A DNA stretch of 64,000 bases from NCBI GenBank assembly GCA_047626195.1, contig JBLHSN010000002.1, positions 1 through 64,000 on the forward strand. Direction: 5' to 3'. The notes beneath the pieces were generated by a model. It had not been told where the DNA came from and did no database searches. It worked only from the letters and a program-made list of their open reading frames with translations. The translations under genes and the position numbers were made by a program. Positions within the stretch are counted from its first letter, which is position 1; each line of letters starts with the position of its first letter. Source of the DNA: CAJXTB01 sp047626195 (GTDB taxonomy: Bacteria > Myxococcota_A > UBA796 > GCA-2862545). This document shows, one piece after another, positions 34,725 to 42,298 of the stretch.

Positions 34725-35425
34725 TTGACCTCGTTTATGACGATTCCGCGCTCGGAAAATCGGGGGTAAATATCTCCGGTTACCGTTCTGTCGTGCACCT
34801 CGGCATACGTCGACAGCGGAATGAGGCCCATCGTCAGCTCCTCTGCGGTCAAGGTGTTGCTGTCGGGCATTGCAGCGTATGCCTGTCGGAATCCGTCAAG
34901 CCAGGCCGGTAAGCGGTCGATGATTCGCTGCCGGACGCCTGTCTCATCCAACGCCAGCAAGGCGTCCAACGCGGACCAGCCAAAGGCGCGGTGTACGGCT
35001 TCGTCTCGTAAGATTCGGGTCAGTGCCGGCTGGACAGCAGGATGTGTCGCGGTGCGCCGCATGGCGTCGAACAACGGTACGGCGAAGGTCTCACCCAGAC
35101 AGAAGTTTCGGACCACATTGTCGACGAGAGCCGCGAGTGGACCTTCGGGACTGGGAAGCTCAAGGGCGGCCAACTCCAGCGGAATGGGCTCGTCCGCACC
35201 CCCTAGGGCGGTCAAGCAGTCATGTGACAGACGTGCGTGGTCCAGCTCATCACCGACGATTCGTAGCGCAGTGCGATGTAGGTCGTCCGGCAGGCCAACC
35301 TGAATCGCACGGTGGAGCGCCTGCGACGCGTACGTTGCCGACGTGTATTCGGCGGCGACTCGGTTGCTCCACTCCGCCAGTACGCGGCGACTCGCACTAC
35401 CCACCGTTGGTGCCGTCCTCGTCAT
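34721..35425 (-). CDS. Ferritin-like diiron protein
   Basis: 234 residues. An all-helical protein with GDELDHARLSHD, CLGETFAVPLFDAM and RDEAVHRAFGW, three of the helices that supply Glu and His ligands in ferritin-like diiron proteins. I cannot assign it to a named subfamily: oxygenases, iron-storage or repair roles are all possible. The start overlaps the end of the upstream proline-rich lipoprotein gene by 29 bases; an in-frame GTG at 35404 would reduce the overlap. It is cotranscribed with tyrA. Confidence 0.75.
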   Translation of the reverse strand: MTRTAPTVGSASRRVLAEWSNRVAAEYTSATYASQALHRAIQVGLPDDLHRTALRIVGDELDHARLSHDCLTALGGADEPIPLELAALELPSPEGPLAALVDNVVRNFCLGETFAVPLFDAMRRTATHPAVQPALTRILRDEAVHRAFGWSALDALLALDETGVRQRIIDRLPAWLDGFRQAYAAMPDSNTLTAEELTMGLIPLSTYAEVHDRTVTGDIYPRFSERGIVINEVK

Positions 35426-35855
35426 CTCGGGTCGGCCGCGTCTTATAGGTGTCCATTAGTGGCTGTGCGCGTTCGGGACAGGCAATCTGTGTGCCACAGG
35501 CTTCGGTTGCACAATCTTCACGAACACGGTCGCCGATGCCATCGGGCCCGCTAGCTCGGAATGGCGAGACGAAGTCCTTGTAGCAGTCCCCCTCGGGTGT
35601 GACGTACAAGAAGGGGATGGGCGGATTGGTCGCGCCCTCCGGATGACTGCTTGCAACGTCATTCCACGATGGCAGACTCGGTTGCTGGGGGGGTGGCGGA
35701 TTCTCCATCGGCTCTTGACTGGGCGCTGGCGGATTCTCGGTCGGTTGGATGTCCGGCGGTGGCGGATTTGTCGTAAGCTCAATTTTGCCGTTGCAGGCTG
35801 AAAGTGACAGGGCTGAGCCCGCTGCGAGGACGGCGATGATTGGAGTGGTTTTCAT
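35397..35855 (-). CDS. Proline-rich lipoprotein
   Basis: 152 residues. Signal MKTTPIIAVLAAGSALSLSAC with lipobox. Residues about 30-65 are three imperfect repeats built on ENPPP-type units (TNPPPPDIQPTENPPAPSQE), a likely flexible stalk. The C-terminal region has four Cys residues (GDCYKD, EDCATEACGTQIAC) that may form two disulfides. First gene of the minus-strand operon, 32 bases from the divergent Mog-like gene. Confidence 0.75.
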   Translation of the reverse strand: MKTTPIIAVLAAGSALSLSACNGKIELTTNPPPPDIQPTENPPAPSQEPMENPPPPQQPSLPSWNDVASSHPEGATNPPIPFLYVTPEGDCYKDFVSPFRASGPDGIGDRVREDCATEACGTQIACPERAQPLMDTYKTRPTRDDEDGTNGG

Positions 35856-35887
35856 GTTGCGGAGTATAGTCCACGTCGGAGGAAGTC

Positions 35888-37024
35888 ATGTCCGACACGT
35901 TCCACGCTGTCGTGATTGCCATTGGTGAACACGCCGAGCCCGCTGCAGTCCAAGCGGCAAAGACCATTGAATCGGCAGGCCACACTGTCACCGACCGCCA
36001 CACCTGCACTCTCGAAGATGCCATGCGCCACGTCTCGGCGCTCGGTGCCGCTGGCGCGGTAGATTTCGTGTGCGTGGTTGGCGGGGATGGGAGTGAGCTT
36101 GCCAAGGTCAGTGGCGCTCTAACCGCGCCGTTACCCGTGCTCTCAACGGTTTATGCCGTACGTCGATTCCGCGAAGCGGGTGGCAATGCTCTGGGCGAAG
36201 GCTTTGCGATGGGGCGCTCTGAGGAGGCTGTGGTCATAGCGGTTCCCGCAGATGACGGTGCGATTGCCTTGGCTCTGGGCCTCGTCTTGCCGGCTCTCCC
36301 TGCACTGTGTGGTGGTCAGCTGGTCGCGGTGAATGAAGATGCCGCAGAGGATGACGAGGAGTTGATTGCCGAGGTGGTCGAAGAAGAAGAGGAGGCGGCT
36401 GCGGTCGAGCCCGATCACACGACGGTGGCTCGAGGGTTTAGCCTTGGGTCGTCAGAGATGCGCAGCACCGGGCCGTCGATTGACGGCGCTGTTCCTGGCA
36501 TGAACTTCGGTCCCGGCTGGCAAAAGTGGGTGCAAGCGCACGATGCAGAGATTCTTCGCGACCGTAGGGAAGAGCTGCCGAACAACATTGATGAGCTCGC
36601 TCCTGTGCTTCAAATCCTGCACACCGCCGGTGAGCAAGCAGTGCTGAAGATTGGGCGAAACAAGATGAGCCTGTGGGGGTGGCCGGACCTCCAGCGTTCA
36701 ACGAGCAAGGTGATTGCTGTGGGGTGGGGACTCCCGTTTGTGGAGGTTGTGGCCCTGCATCGTCACCCGACGAATACCGGTCTTGCGATTGAGGAAGAAC
36801 GAGCTCTAGCGGGGCGTCGTAGTGCAGATCTGGACGAGCTGACCAAGTCCATGACTGGGCGTCGCAACAAGAACGCCGAAGGGGAGCTGTTCGCCGTGGA
36901 GAAGGGCCGAGTCTGGACCCAGCGCGATTCGCTCGTCTACGAATGGGACGGCAAGAAGGAGCGCAACGTGGGCAGCATTCAGCAAGCGCTAGCATCATTG
37001 TTGCTCAGCTGGAGCCAGCGCTAG
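35888..37024 (+). CDS. MoaB/Mog-like domain fused to an unknown C-terminal domain
   Basis: 378 residues; GGAGGAAG before the ATG. Residues 1-140 follow the MoaB/MogA fold: IGEHAEPAAVQAAKTIESAG, then DFVCVVGGDGSELA (where the family has GGTG) and the final helix LALGLVLPALPALCGG. A run of Glu/Asp (EDDEELIAEVVEEEEEA) joins it to a C-terminal domain (about 200-378) that I do not recognise. In molybdopterin enzymes the GGTG loop and its Asp bind the substrate, so the change to GGDG may mean altered binding. It is not next to other molybdenum genes here. Promoter TATAGT at 35865-35870 is possible. Confidence 0.75.
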   Translation: MSDTFHAVVIAIGEHAEPAAVQAAKTIESAGHTVTDRHTCTLEDAMRHVSALGAAGAVDFVCVVGGDGSELAKVSGALTAPLPVLSTVYAVRRFREAGGNALGEGFAMGRSEEAVVIAVPADDGAIALALGLVLPALPALCGGQLVAVNEDAAEDDEELIAEVVEEEEEAAAVEPDHTTVARGFSLGSSEMRSTGPSIDGAVPGMNFGPGWQKWVQAHDAEILRDRREELPNNIDELAPVLQILHTAGEQAVLKIGRNKMSLWGWPDLQRSTSKVIAVGWGLPFVEVVALHRHPTNTGLAIEEERALAGRRSADLDELTKSMTGRRNKNAEGELFAVEKGRVWTQRDSLVYEWDGKKERNVGSIQQALASLLLSWSQR

Positions 37025-37083
37025 ACGCTGGGTTCTCTCGATGGCGCGCACGGGTTAGGTCGCGCGAACTCTGGGGGGCCCAC

Positions 37084-38445
37084 ATGGCCAAGACGTCCGC
37101 TGGTCGCCGTTGGGCGCTTAATCTTCTGAAGCTACTGATTACCATTGGTGGCTTCTATCTTCTGCTTACCCACGAGGTGTCGACCTGGGTTCGCACGAGT
37201 ACGGGCGCCTACTCCGTGCCGATTACCGAGCAGGTTGAGTCGGTGTCAGTCGCCGGGCAAACGCTGCCTGAGCTGGGGCCCGATATGCGCGCGGAATCCA
37301 GCGCGGTAGGGTGGTTTGCTAGCGATGACTTGGTGACTATTCGCTTGGAAGACGGTGCGAATCCGGCCAAGGCGGATCTGGAGCTATCGAGCGGGGAAGA
37401 AGTCGGCTCCTTGCCCATTGCCTCTGCCATCGCGGACTACGTGACGAAGGTCGATGCGAAGGTCTTTGTATTCTGGTCACTCATTGCGATGTCCATCAAG
37501 TTCGTCGGCGTGTTGTCTAGTGCCATGGCGTGGAATCTGCTGTTGCGTGGGCAGGGGCTGCGGTTCCCGTTCTGGCAGCAGATCGTGACCGCGTTCCTTA
37601 TTGGTCGTTTCATCGGCACGTTCCTGCCGTCTACCATTGGCCTAGACGGCTACACGCTGTTCGAGGCCGGCCGCTACAGCAACGAATGGGCCCGAGCGAC
37701 CACGGCGAAGGCCCTTGAGAAGTTCATCGGTATCGCTGGGCTGTTCGCCGGCATGCTGCTGACTCTACCGGCTGGCTACGTGGTGTTGACGGACGTGGTT
37801 GGCGATCGAGCCTTACTGTTAACGGCCCTTATTGGTACGTTCTGCATTGTGGTCACCGCCGGCGTCATTGTTGGATTGGTGTTCCCACAGCTGTACCTGT
37901 GGGCACTCAACCTCATCGAAGAGCGATTGCCCGCTCCGCTGCGTCGGCTGGGTTTCGTCCGGCGCTTCATCGATGCCGCTACTGCCTACCGCGGCAAGAT
38001 TGGCATCGTCTTCGGCGCCCTGCTCCTCAAGTTCGTCACCCACTTCACCACGGCAATGGTGTACTTCTTCACCGCCTTGGCCATTGGCGTTGTTGGCGTC
38101 AGCTTCCTGCCCATCGTCTTTGGCAGTCTCATCCAGATTTTGGGAACGCTGTTCTCCCCAACGATTGCGGGAGAGGGCGCGCGCGAGGCCATTCAGGCCC
38201 TGCTGCTGTCCAACTACTTGGGCGGTGCCGCCCAGGCAGTTCTGTCGGCCGCGTTGGGCTTCGTTGCGGCCGAGGCTGCGACGCTGTGGGGTGGGGCCTT
38301 TTTGTGGACGCGCACCGCCGCTTGGCGGCCAGCCTTCATGTTGGTGGATGGGAAGCAGGTGGCCTACGAGTGGCTGTCTGACGACGATGATGGACGCTTT
38401 GACGCCGATGTCATGGAGCGTGTGCGGAACTCGTCCCCACAATGA
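37084..38445 (+). CDS. LPG-synthase-like membrane protein (UPF0104 type)
   Basis: 453 residues from the ATG at 37084; the longer frame overlaps the preceding gene. A first membrane helix (LLKLLITIGGFYLLL), a periplasmic segment of about 100 residues, then some eight membrane helices (from about residue 130). FLIGRFIGTFLPSTIGLDGYTLFEAGRYS is the signature of the lysylphosphatidylglycerol-synthase transmembrane family (AglD/MprF flippase half). No aminoacyl transferase domain follows, so it resembles the stand-alone flippase-like members. The large N-terminal soluble insert is unusual. Substrate unknown. Confidence 0.85.
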   Translation: MAKTSAGRRWALNLLKLLITIGGFYLLLTHEVSTWVRTSTGAYSVPITEQVESVSVAGQTLPELGPDMRAESSAVGWFASDDLVTIRLEDGANPAKADLELSSGEEVGSLPIASAIADYVTKVDAKVFVFWSLIAMSIKFVGVLSSAMAWNLLLRGQGLRFPFWQQIVTAFLIGRFIGTFLPSTIGLDGYTLFEAGRYSNEWARATTAKALEKFIGIAGLFAGMLLTLPAGYVVLTDVVGDRALLLTALIGTFCIVVTAGVIVGLVFPQLYLWALNLIEERLPAPLRRLGFVRRFIDAATAYRGKIGIVFGALLLKFVTHFTTAMVYFFTALAIGVVGVSFLPIVFGSLIQILGTLFSPTIAGEGAREAIQALLLSNYLGGAAQAVLSAALGFVAAEAATLWGGAFLWTRTAAWRPAFMLVDGKQVAYEWLSDDDDGRFDADVMERVRNSSPQ

Positions 38446-38521
38446 CAGAGAATTTATTGTGATTTCGCGGAGTAACAGTGGTGAGTATGCAACGATACCG
38501 TTCGCGCTGATTGGGGGAGTC

Positions 38522-39394
38522 ATGGGCGAGACGCGCACAATCTCTCGGATATTGCCGGGTCGTCCTGTCACAGACGGCGGCGGCGTGCCCGTGCGCCGAA
38601 CCATCGGCGACAAGCATCTTGAGACGCTCGACCCGTTTCTGCTGTTCGATGAGCTGAAATCAGGGGCTCCTGGTGAGCATGATGCCGGCCTTCCAAAACA
38701 TCCGCATCGTGGTCTTCAAACCATCACCTATGTCATTGATGGCGAGCTCGATGTGCGCGATAGCCATGGCAACTTCGTGTCGCTCACACCAGGAATGGTG
38801 CAGTGGGCACATGCAGGAACTGGCATTATCCACGATGAGCTCCCCAAACGAGGGGTGCCCATTCGTGCCATCCAGTTTTGGCTGAACGTACCGGGTCGCG
38901 AGAAGATGTCTATGCCGCAGGTACAGACGCTTGCCGCCGCCGATATCCCGACTGTAGAACTCCCGATGGGCGGAACCATACGGGTCATTGCGGGCTCGCA
39001 GAAGACGGTATCAGGACCGATTGTCGCGGACCGTACCAAGGCCCTACTGCTCGATGTCAACCTCCCTCGTGGCAGCGGCGTTTCCCTGGACATCCCAGCC
39101 GACAAAGTTGCCATGCTCTATGTGTTGCAGGGGCGAGCAATGTTTGGCATTACTGGAACGTCCACCGGCGAGATGGTTGGCCGAGGGCACCTCATCTTGC
39201 TCAGCCAGGGGGATGTCGTGAAGGTGCTGTCGGGCCACATGGGTGCGCGATTCCTCGTCGTTGGTGCCATACCCATCGGTGAGCCCATCTGCCGCTACGG
39301 CCCAATGGCCATGAATACCGCCATTGAAATTGAACAAGCCGTTGCCGAGTATCATGCCGGTACCTTTGACCTGAACGCACCTGTTCAGCTCTAG
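38522..39394 (+). CDS. Pirin-family protein
   Basis: 290 residues from an ATG at 38522 with GGGGAG upstream; an open frame continues 5' through the previous gene but has no homology there. Two cupin halves. The metal site is visible as PKHPHRGLQTITYVIDGEL and WAHAGTGIIHDE, with GEHDAGLPKHPHRG typical of pirins. Bacterial pirins include quercetinase-like oxygenases and redox regulators of metabolic enzymes; which applies here cannot be told. Cytoplasmic. Confidence 0.93.
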   Translation: MGETRTISRILPGRPVTDGGGVPVRRTIGDKHLETLDPFLLFDELKSGAPGEHDAGLPKHPHRGLQTITYVIDGELDVRDSHGNFVSLTPGMVQWAHAGTGIIHDELPKRGVPIRAIQFWLNVPGREKMSMPQVQTLAAADIPTVELPMGGTIRVIAGSQKTVSGPIVADRTKALLLDVNLPRGSGVSLDIPADKVAMLYVLQGRAMFGITGTSTGEMVGRGHLILLSQGDVVKVLSGHMGARFLVVGAIPIGEPICRYGPMAMNTAIEIEQAVAEYHAGTFDLNAPVQL

Positions 39395-39428
39395 TTAAGG
39401 CCTCTAGCGACGCCTGCGGGAAGATTCG

Positions 39429-40352
39429 ATGCTAGTCAAGACACGTGGAAATACCTTTGGAATCGCCGCGTTTCACTGGCGTGGTTCGGCACTTCGCCAG
39501 ATCTGGCCATGGGTGCTGCTGGTCGGCCTCACGTCTCTGGGGGTGGACTTCGCCTACACCACCTTCGAGCTGGATGAGAAGTTTAGCCTGGGGCTAGCGC
39601 CATTTTCACTCATCGGATTGGCCTTGTCCATCTTCCTGGGTTTCAGGAATAACGCGTGCTACGATCGGTTCTGGGAGGCGCGAAAGCACTGGGGAAGCCT
39701 GGTGAACAACAGCCGAACCTTCGCGCGTTCGGTGTCGCTGTATGTGGCGGACCACGATGGTCTTCGCCGTGAGCTGGTCTTGCGACAGCTCGCCTTCGTC
39801 CACGCATTGCGCATGCACTTACGTGGCGAGACCGACTGGCAGATACAGCTCGAAGGGCTGCTCCCAGAGTCGGAGATTGCCGAGTTCAGTCTGGAGCCAA
39901 ACGTCCCGAATGCCATCACTCGGCGCCTCGGCGAGCGGTTGCGCGATGCCTGGAAAAACGGTCATGTCGACCTGTTCCACCTGCCCGCGGTGGAAGGCTG
40001 TGTGGCCACGGATACGGATGTTCAGGGAGCGTGCGAGCGCATCAAGAACACGCCACTACCGGCGTCGTACACCATGCTTACTCACCGGATTGTCGGGCTG
40101 TACTGTCTGCTTCTGCCGTTCGGGCTGCATACCGTCGTGGGTTACCTGACTCCGATTGTGACCATGTTCGTAAGCTACGCTTTCTTTGGTCTAGACGCCG
40201 TGGGCTCCGAGATTGAAGACCCCTTCGAGACCGACGTCAACGATCTGCCGTTGTCGCAGCTGTGCAACGTGATTGAACGCGACCTCCGCCGGTCACTGGG
40301 TCAGGTGGACTTGCCTGCCGCCATGGTTCCCGTGCGCGGCGTACTTCAGTAG
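39429..40352 (+). CDS. Bestrophin-family channel
   Basis: 307 residues. Hydrophobic helices at about 25-45, 55-75, 220-240 and 245-265. FRNNACYDRFWEARKHWGSLVNNSR is the bestrophin/UPF0187 signature, and the C-terminal GSEIEDPFETDVNDLPL is also typical (trimmed here to family key residues). Bacterial members form pentameric ion channels, some passing cations, others anions. Ends convergently with the parvulin lipoprotein gene, overlapping by seven bases. Confidence 0.9.
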   Translation: MLVKTRGNTFGIAAFHWRGSALRQIWPWVLLVGLTSLGVDFAYTTFELDEKFSLGLAPFSLIGLALSIFLGFRNNACYDRFWEARKHWGSLVNNSRTFARSVSLYVADHDGLRRELVLRQLAFVHALRMHLRGETDWQIQLEGLLPESEIAEFSLEPNVPNAITRRLGERLRDAWKNGHVDLFHLPAVEGCVATDTDVQGACERIKNTPLPASYTMLTHRIVGLYCLLLPFGLHTVVGYLTPIVTMFVSYAFFGLDAVGSEIEDPFETDVNDLPLSQLCNVIERDLRRSLGQVDLPAAMVPVRGVLQ

Positions 40353-41125
40353 CGCTCAATAATGTGTAGGCCGTAAGGGGACTCTACAATGCCGCTGCGT
40401 TGACCCGGCTGTAGGGCAAACGCAGCGTCTTCGAAGTCAGGCACCATCTGTCCCGGTGTCACTGTGCCGAGGTCTCCAGCGAACCGGGCCAAGTTGTCTT
40501 CGCTGACGTCCCGCACCACGTCCGTCCACGAGTCGCCGCCGGTCAGTCGAAGCTGTGCGGCTTCCAACAGAGCCCGGGCCGCAGTCTTGTCCCGTCCGGT
40601 GGTCGTGGTCCCGTCCCGCTTTCGGGCGCCGTCGAAGCCCACAACCATGTGGCGGAAGTTGCCTTCGACAACGGCATCTCGCCGAATGATGTGAAACCCG
40701 TAGGCAGTCTGGGTCAGCGCGGCGACTTCACCGGGGTGTACTTGTGCTGTAGCGGATTCGAACTCGGGCATCATTGTGCCAGCGAGGAACACGCCAATAC
40801 GACCACCGCGGCCTGAGTTGGGGTCTGCCGAGTGCTGCGCTGCGAGGGCCTCGAAGTTGGCGCCGCCCACAGCCTGAGCGTGCACCGACTGTGCCAGCGT
40901 CCGAGCCTGCGCCTGTGAGCGTGCAGACGTACTTTGGTGCGCGGTGTCGTAGTCAATGAGAATGTGCGACGCCCCGTACCGTCCGGAGGGAACCAAGCGC
41001 GGTGGAACGGCGACGGGCGCGGACGAAGCTGGGGTCACAATGGGGGTAGAGACGGTTGCTGGAGCGGGGTCGTTCGGTGTTGGTGACCCACATGCCATCA
41101 GCAGTGCAGCAGCAAACATGCGCAT
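40346..41125 (-). CDS. Lipoprotein with two PpiC-type parvulin domains
   Basis: 259 residues. Lipoprotein signal ending ALLMAC, then a Pro/Thr linker. First parvulin domain about 45-145 (GASHILIDY, SGRGGRIGVFLAGTMMPEF, YGFHIIRRD); second about 150-259 (RHMVVGFDG, GDLGTVTPGQMVPDF, YGLHIIERY). The two are a clear tandem pair, each with the His and FxxG-type residues of PpiC. As a periplasmic prolyl isomerase it would assist outer-membrane protein folding, and the OprP-like porin gene directly upstream, adjacent with no gap, is an obvious client. Confidence 0.88.
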   Translation of the reverse strand: MRMFAAALLMACGSPTPNDPAPATVSTPIVTPASSAPVAVPPRLVPSGRYGASHILIDYDTAHQSTSARSQAQARTLAQSVHAQAVGGANFEALAAQHSADPNSGRGGRIGVFLAGTMMPEFESATAQVHPGEVAALTQTAYGFHIIRRDAVVEGNFRHMVVGFDGARKRDGTTTTGRDKTAARALLEAAQLRLTGGDSWTDVVRDVSEDNLARFAGDLGTVTPGQMVPDFEDAAFALQPGQRSGIVESPYGLHIIERY

Positions 41126-42259
41126 TTATAGAAGTTCGCCCGAGCGGTCGTTGAGTGGGAAGCGGAACTGAGTCCAGATGCGCACCGTGTCGTTGTTGAC
41201 CGAGCGTCCCTGGCGTTCGAGACGCAGGATGTAGCCGGCGCCAAGGTCGATACCTGGAGCGATGTCATGGAAGTTGGCACCTACGTGCACAATCGAGACA
41301 TCACCGTTGTCCTTGAGCTGGGTCGCGTCGTCCAAGCTGGAGTAACGAGCCGCGATTTCCAAGCCGCCGTCTAGGAGGGGGAAGCCGGCTGACAACTGGC
41401 CCGTAAAGCCGATGGCTGTGGTATCCGACACGACGGTCGGTGCTGCGATGAGGTCATCCTTGGGTGAAGTGGCGTTGCGAGTAATGCCGACAGTCGCGGT
41501 GATGGGGCCAACGCGGGCGAGGGCGTCAGCGTTGAGACCTAGGGTGTTGGTCGAGATGTCGTCGTTGTACAGCGCTGACAACGCGACACCGTATGCGGCT
41601 TCTCCGTCTGGCGAGTAGGTCCGGTAGGTGTCGCCGCTGGCTAGCTCCACGCGAGCCGCTCCCATGACGCCGTCGTTGTTGTCGCCGAGGATGTTTCCGT
41701 TGCCGTTGTACACGCCGGCGCGACCGCGGAAGATGCCTTGAGTGGTATCGAACATCACGCCGACGTCGCGAATCGGGGATGTCCAGATCGTCCCTACGCC
41801 GCGCTCTTGGAAGGTGAGGTCTAGAGAAGACATCAGCGTTTCGCGCGCGAACGGAACCGGGACAATACCGGCGGCAATTGTTGTGTTGCGTTTCTCACCG
41901 AAGCGATATCCGCCGTAGGCGTCAACAATCTGAATGAGGTCTTCGGACGTGGACAAACCGTCGTATGGAGCGCCCGTTCCCATGGAAACGCGCCAGAACG
42001 TGCCCCCCATGTTGCCGGTCAGCCCGATGCGCGCGCGGCGGATGGAGAAGCCGATGTCTGCTTCGGGGTCACCGTAGCTGGACGGGTCGGCTTGCGGGTC
42101 TTCGTCCATGTCGAAGGCTGTGGACCACACTTGAACGCGTGCTGTGGGCTGCAGAACCAGGTTGTTCTCAAGCACATTCAAGACAATTTGACCATCCGAA
42201 TGGTCTTGGGCTTGGGCTGGGGCCACCAGCAATGTCAGAAGTGTGACGAGTGCAGTCAT
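41126..42259 (-). CDS. OprP/OprO-like outer-membrane porin
   Basis: 377 residues. Signal peptide MTALVTLLTLLVAPAQAQ. The rest alternates short hydrophobic strands and Gly/Asp-rich turns (FSIRRARIGLTGNMGGTFWR; GIFRGRAGVYNGNGNIL; LEIAARYSSLDD), ending in FRFPLND-SGELL, a typical barrel. FSIRRARIGLTG is characteristic of the phosphate-selective porin O/P group. Sixteen strands are expected; the substrate is not clear from the sequence. Stop and the parvulin start are adjacent (TAA-ATG). Confidence 0.85.
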   Translation of the reverse strand: MTALVTLLTLLVAPAQAQDHSDGQIVLNVLENNLVLQPTARVQVWSTAFDMDEDPQADPSSYGDPEADIGFSIRRARIGLTGNMGGTFWRVSMGTGAPYDGLSTSEDLIQIVDAYGGYRFGEKRNTTIAAGIVPVPFARETLMSSLDLTFQERGVGTIWTSPIRDVGVMFDTTQGIFRGRAGVYNGNGNILGDNNDGVMGAARVELASGDTYRTYSPDGEAAYGVALSALYNDDISTNTLGLNADALARVGPITATVGITRNATSPKDDLIAAPTVVSDTTAIGFTGQLSAGFPLLDGGLEIAARYSSLDDATQLKDNGDVSIVHVGANFHDIAPGIDLGAGYILRLERQGRSVNNDTVRIWTQFRFPLNDRSGELL

Positions 42260-42298
42260 GATGCAGATCCTTTGCGTGATGGGCGGTATGATAGCCGC

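Noticed and set aside
36943..37083. Longer start for the LPG-synthase-like protein
   Set aside because: It would overlap the end of the Mog-like gene by 82 bases and adds residues with no membrane or family pattern.
37832..38521. Long N-terminal extension of pirin in the same frame
   Set aside because: It is the shadow of the membrane-protein gene; the pirin fold begins right after 38522 with its own ribosome site.
42272..42292. Promoter TTGCGT/TATGAT before the PHP gene
   Set aside because: Spacer of only nine bases; not functional as a sigma-70 promoter.
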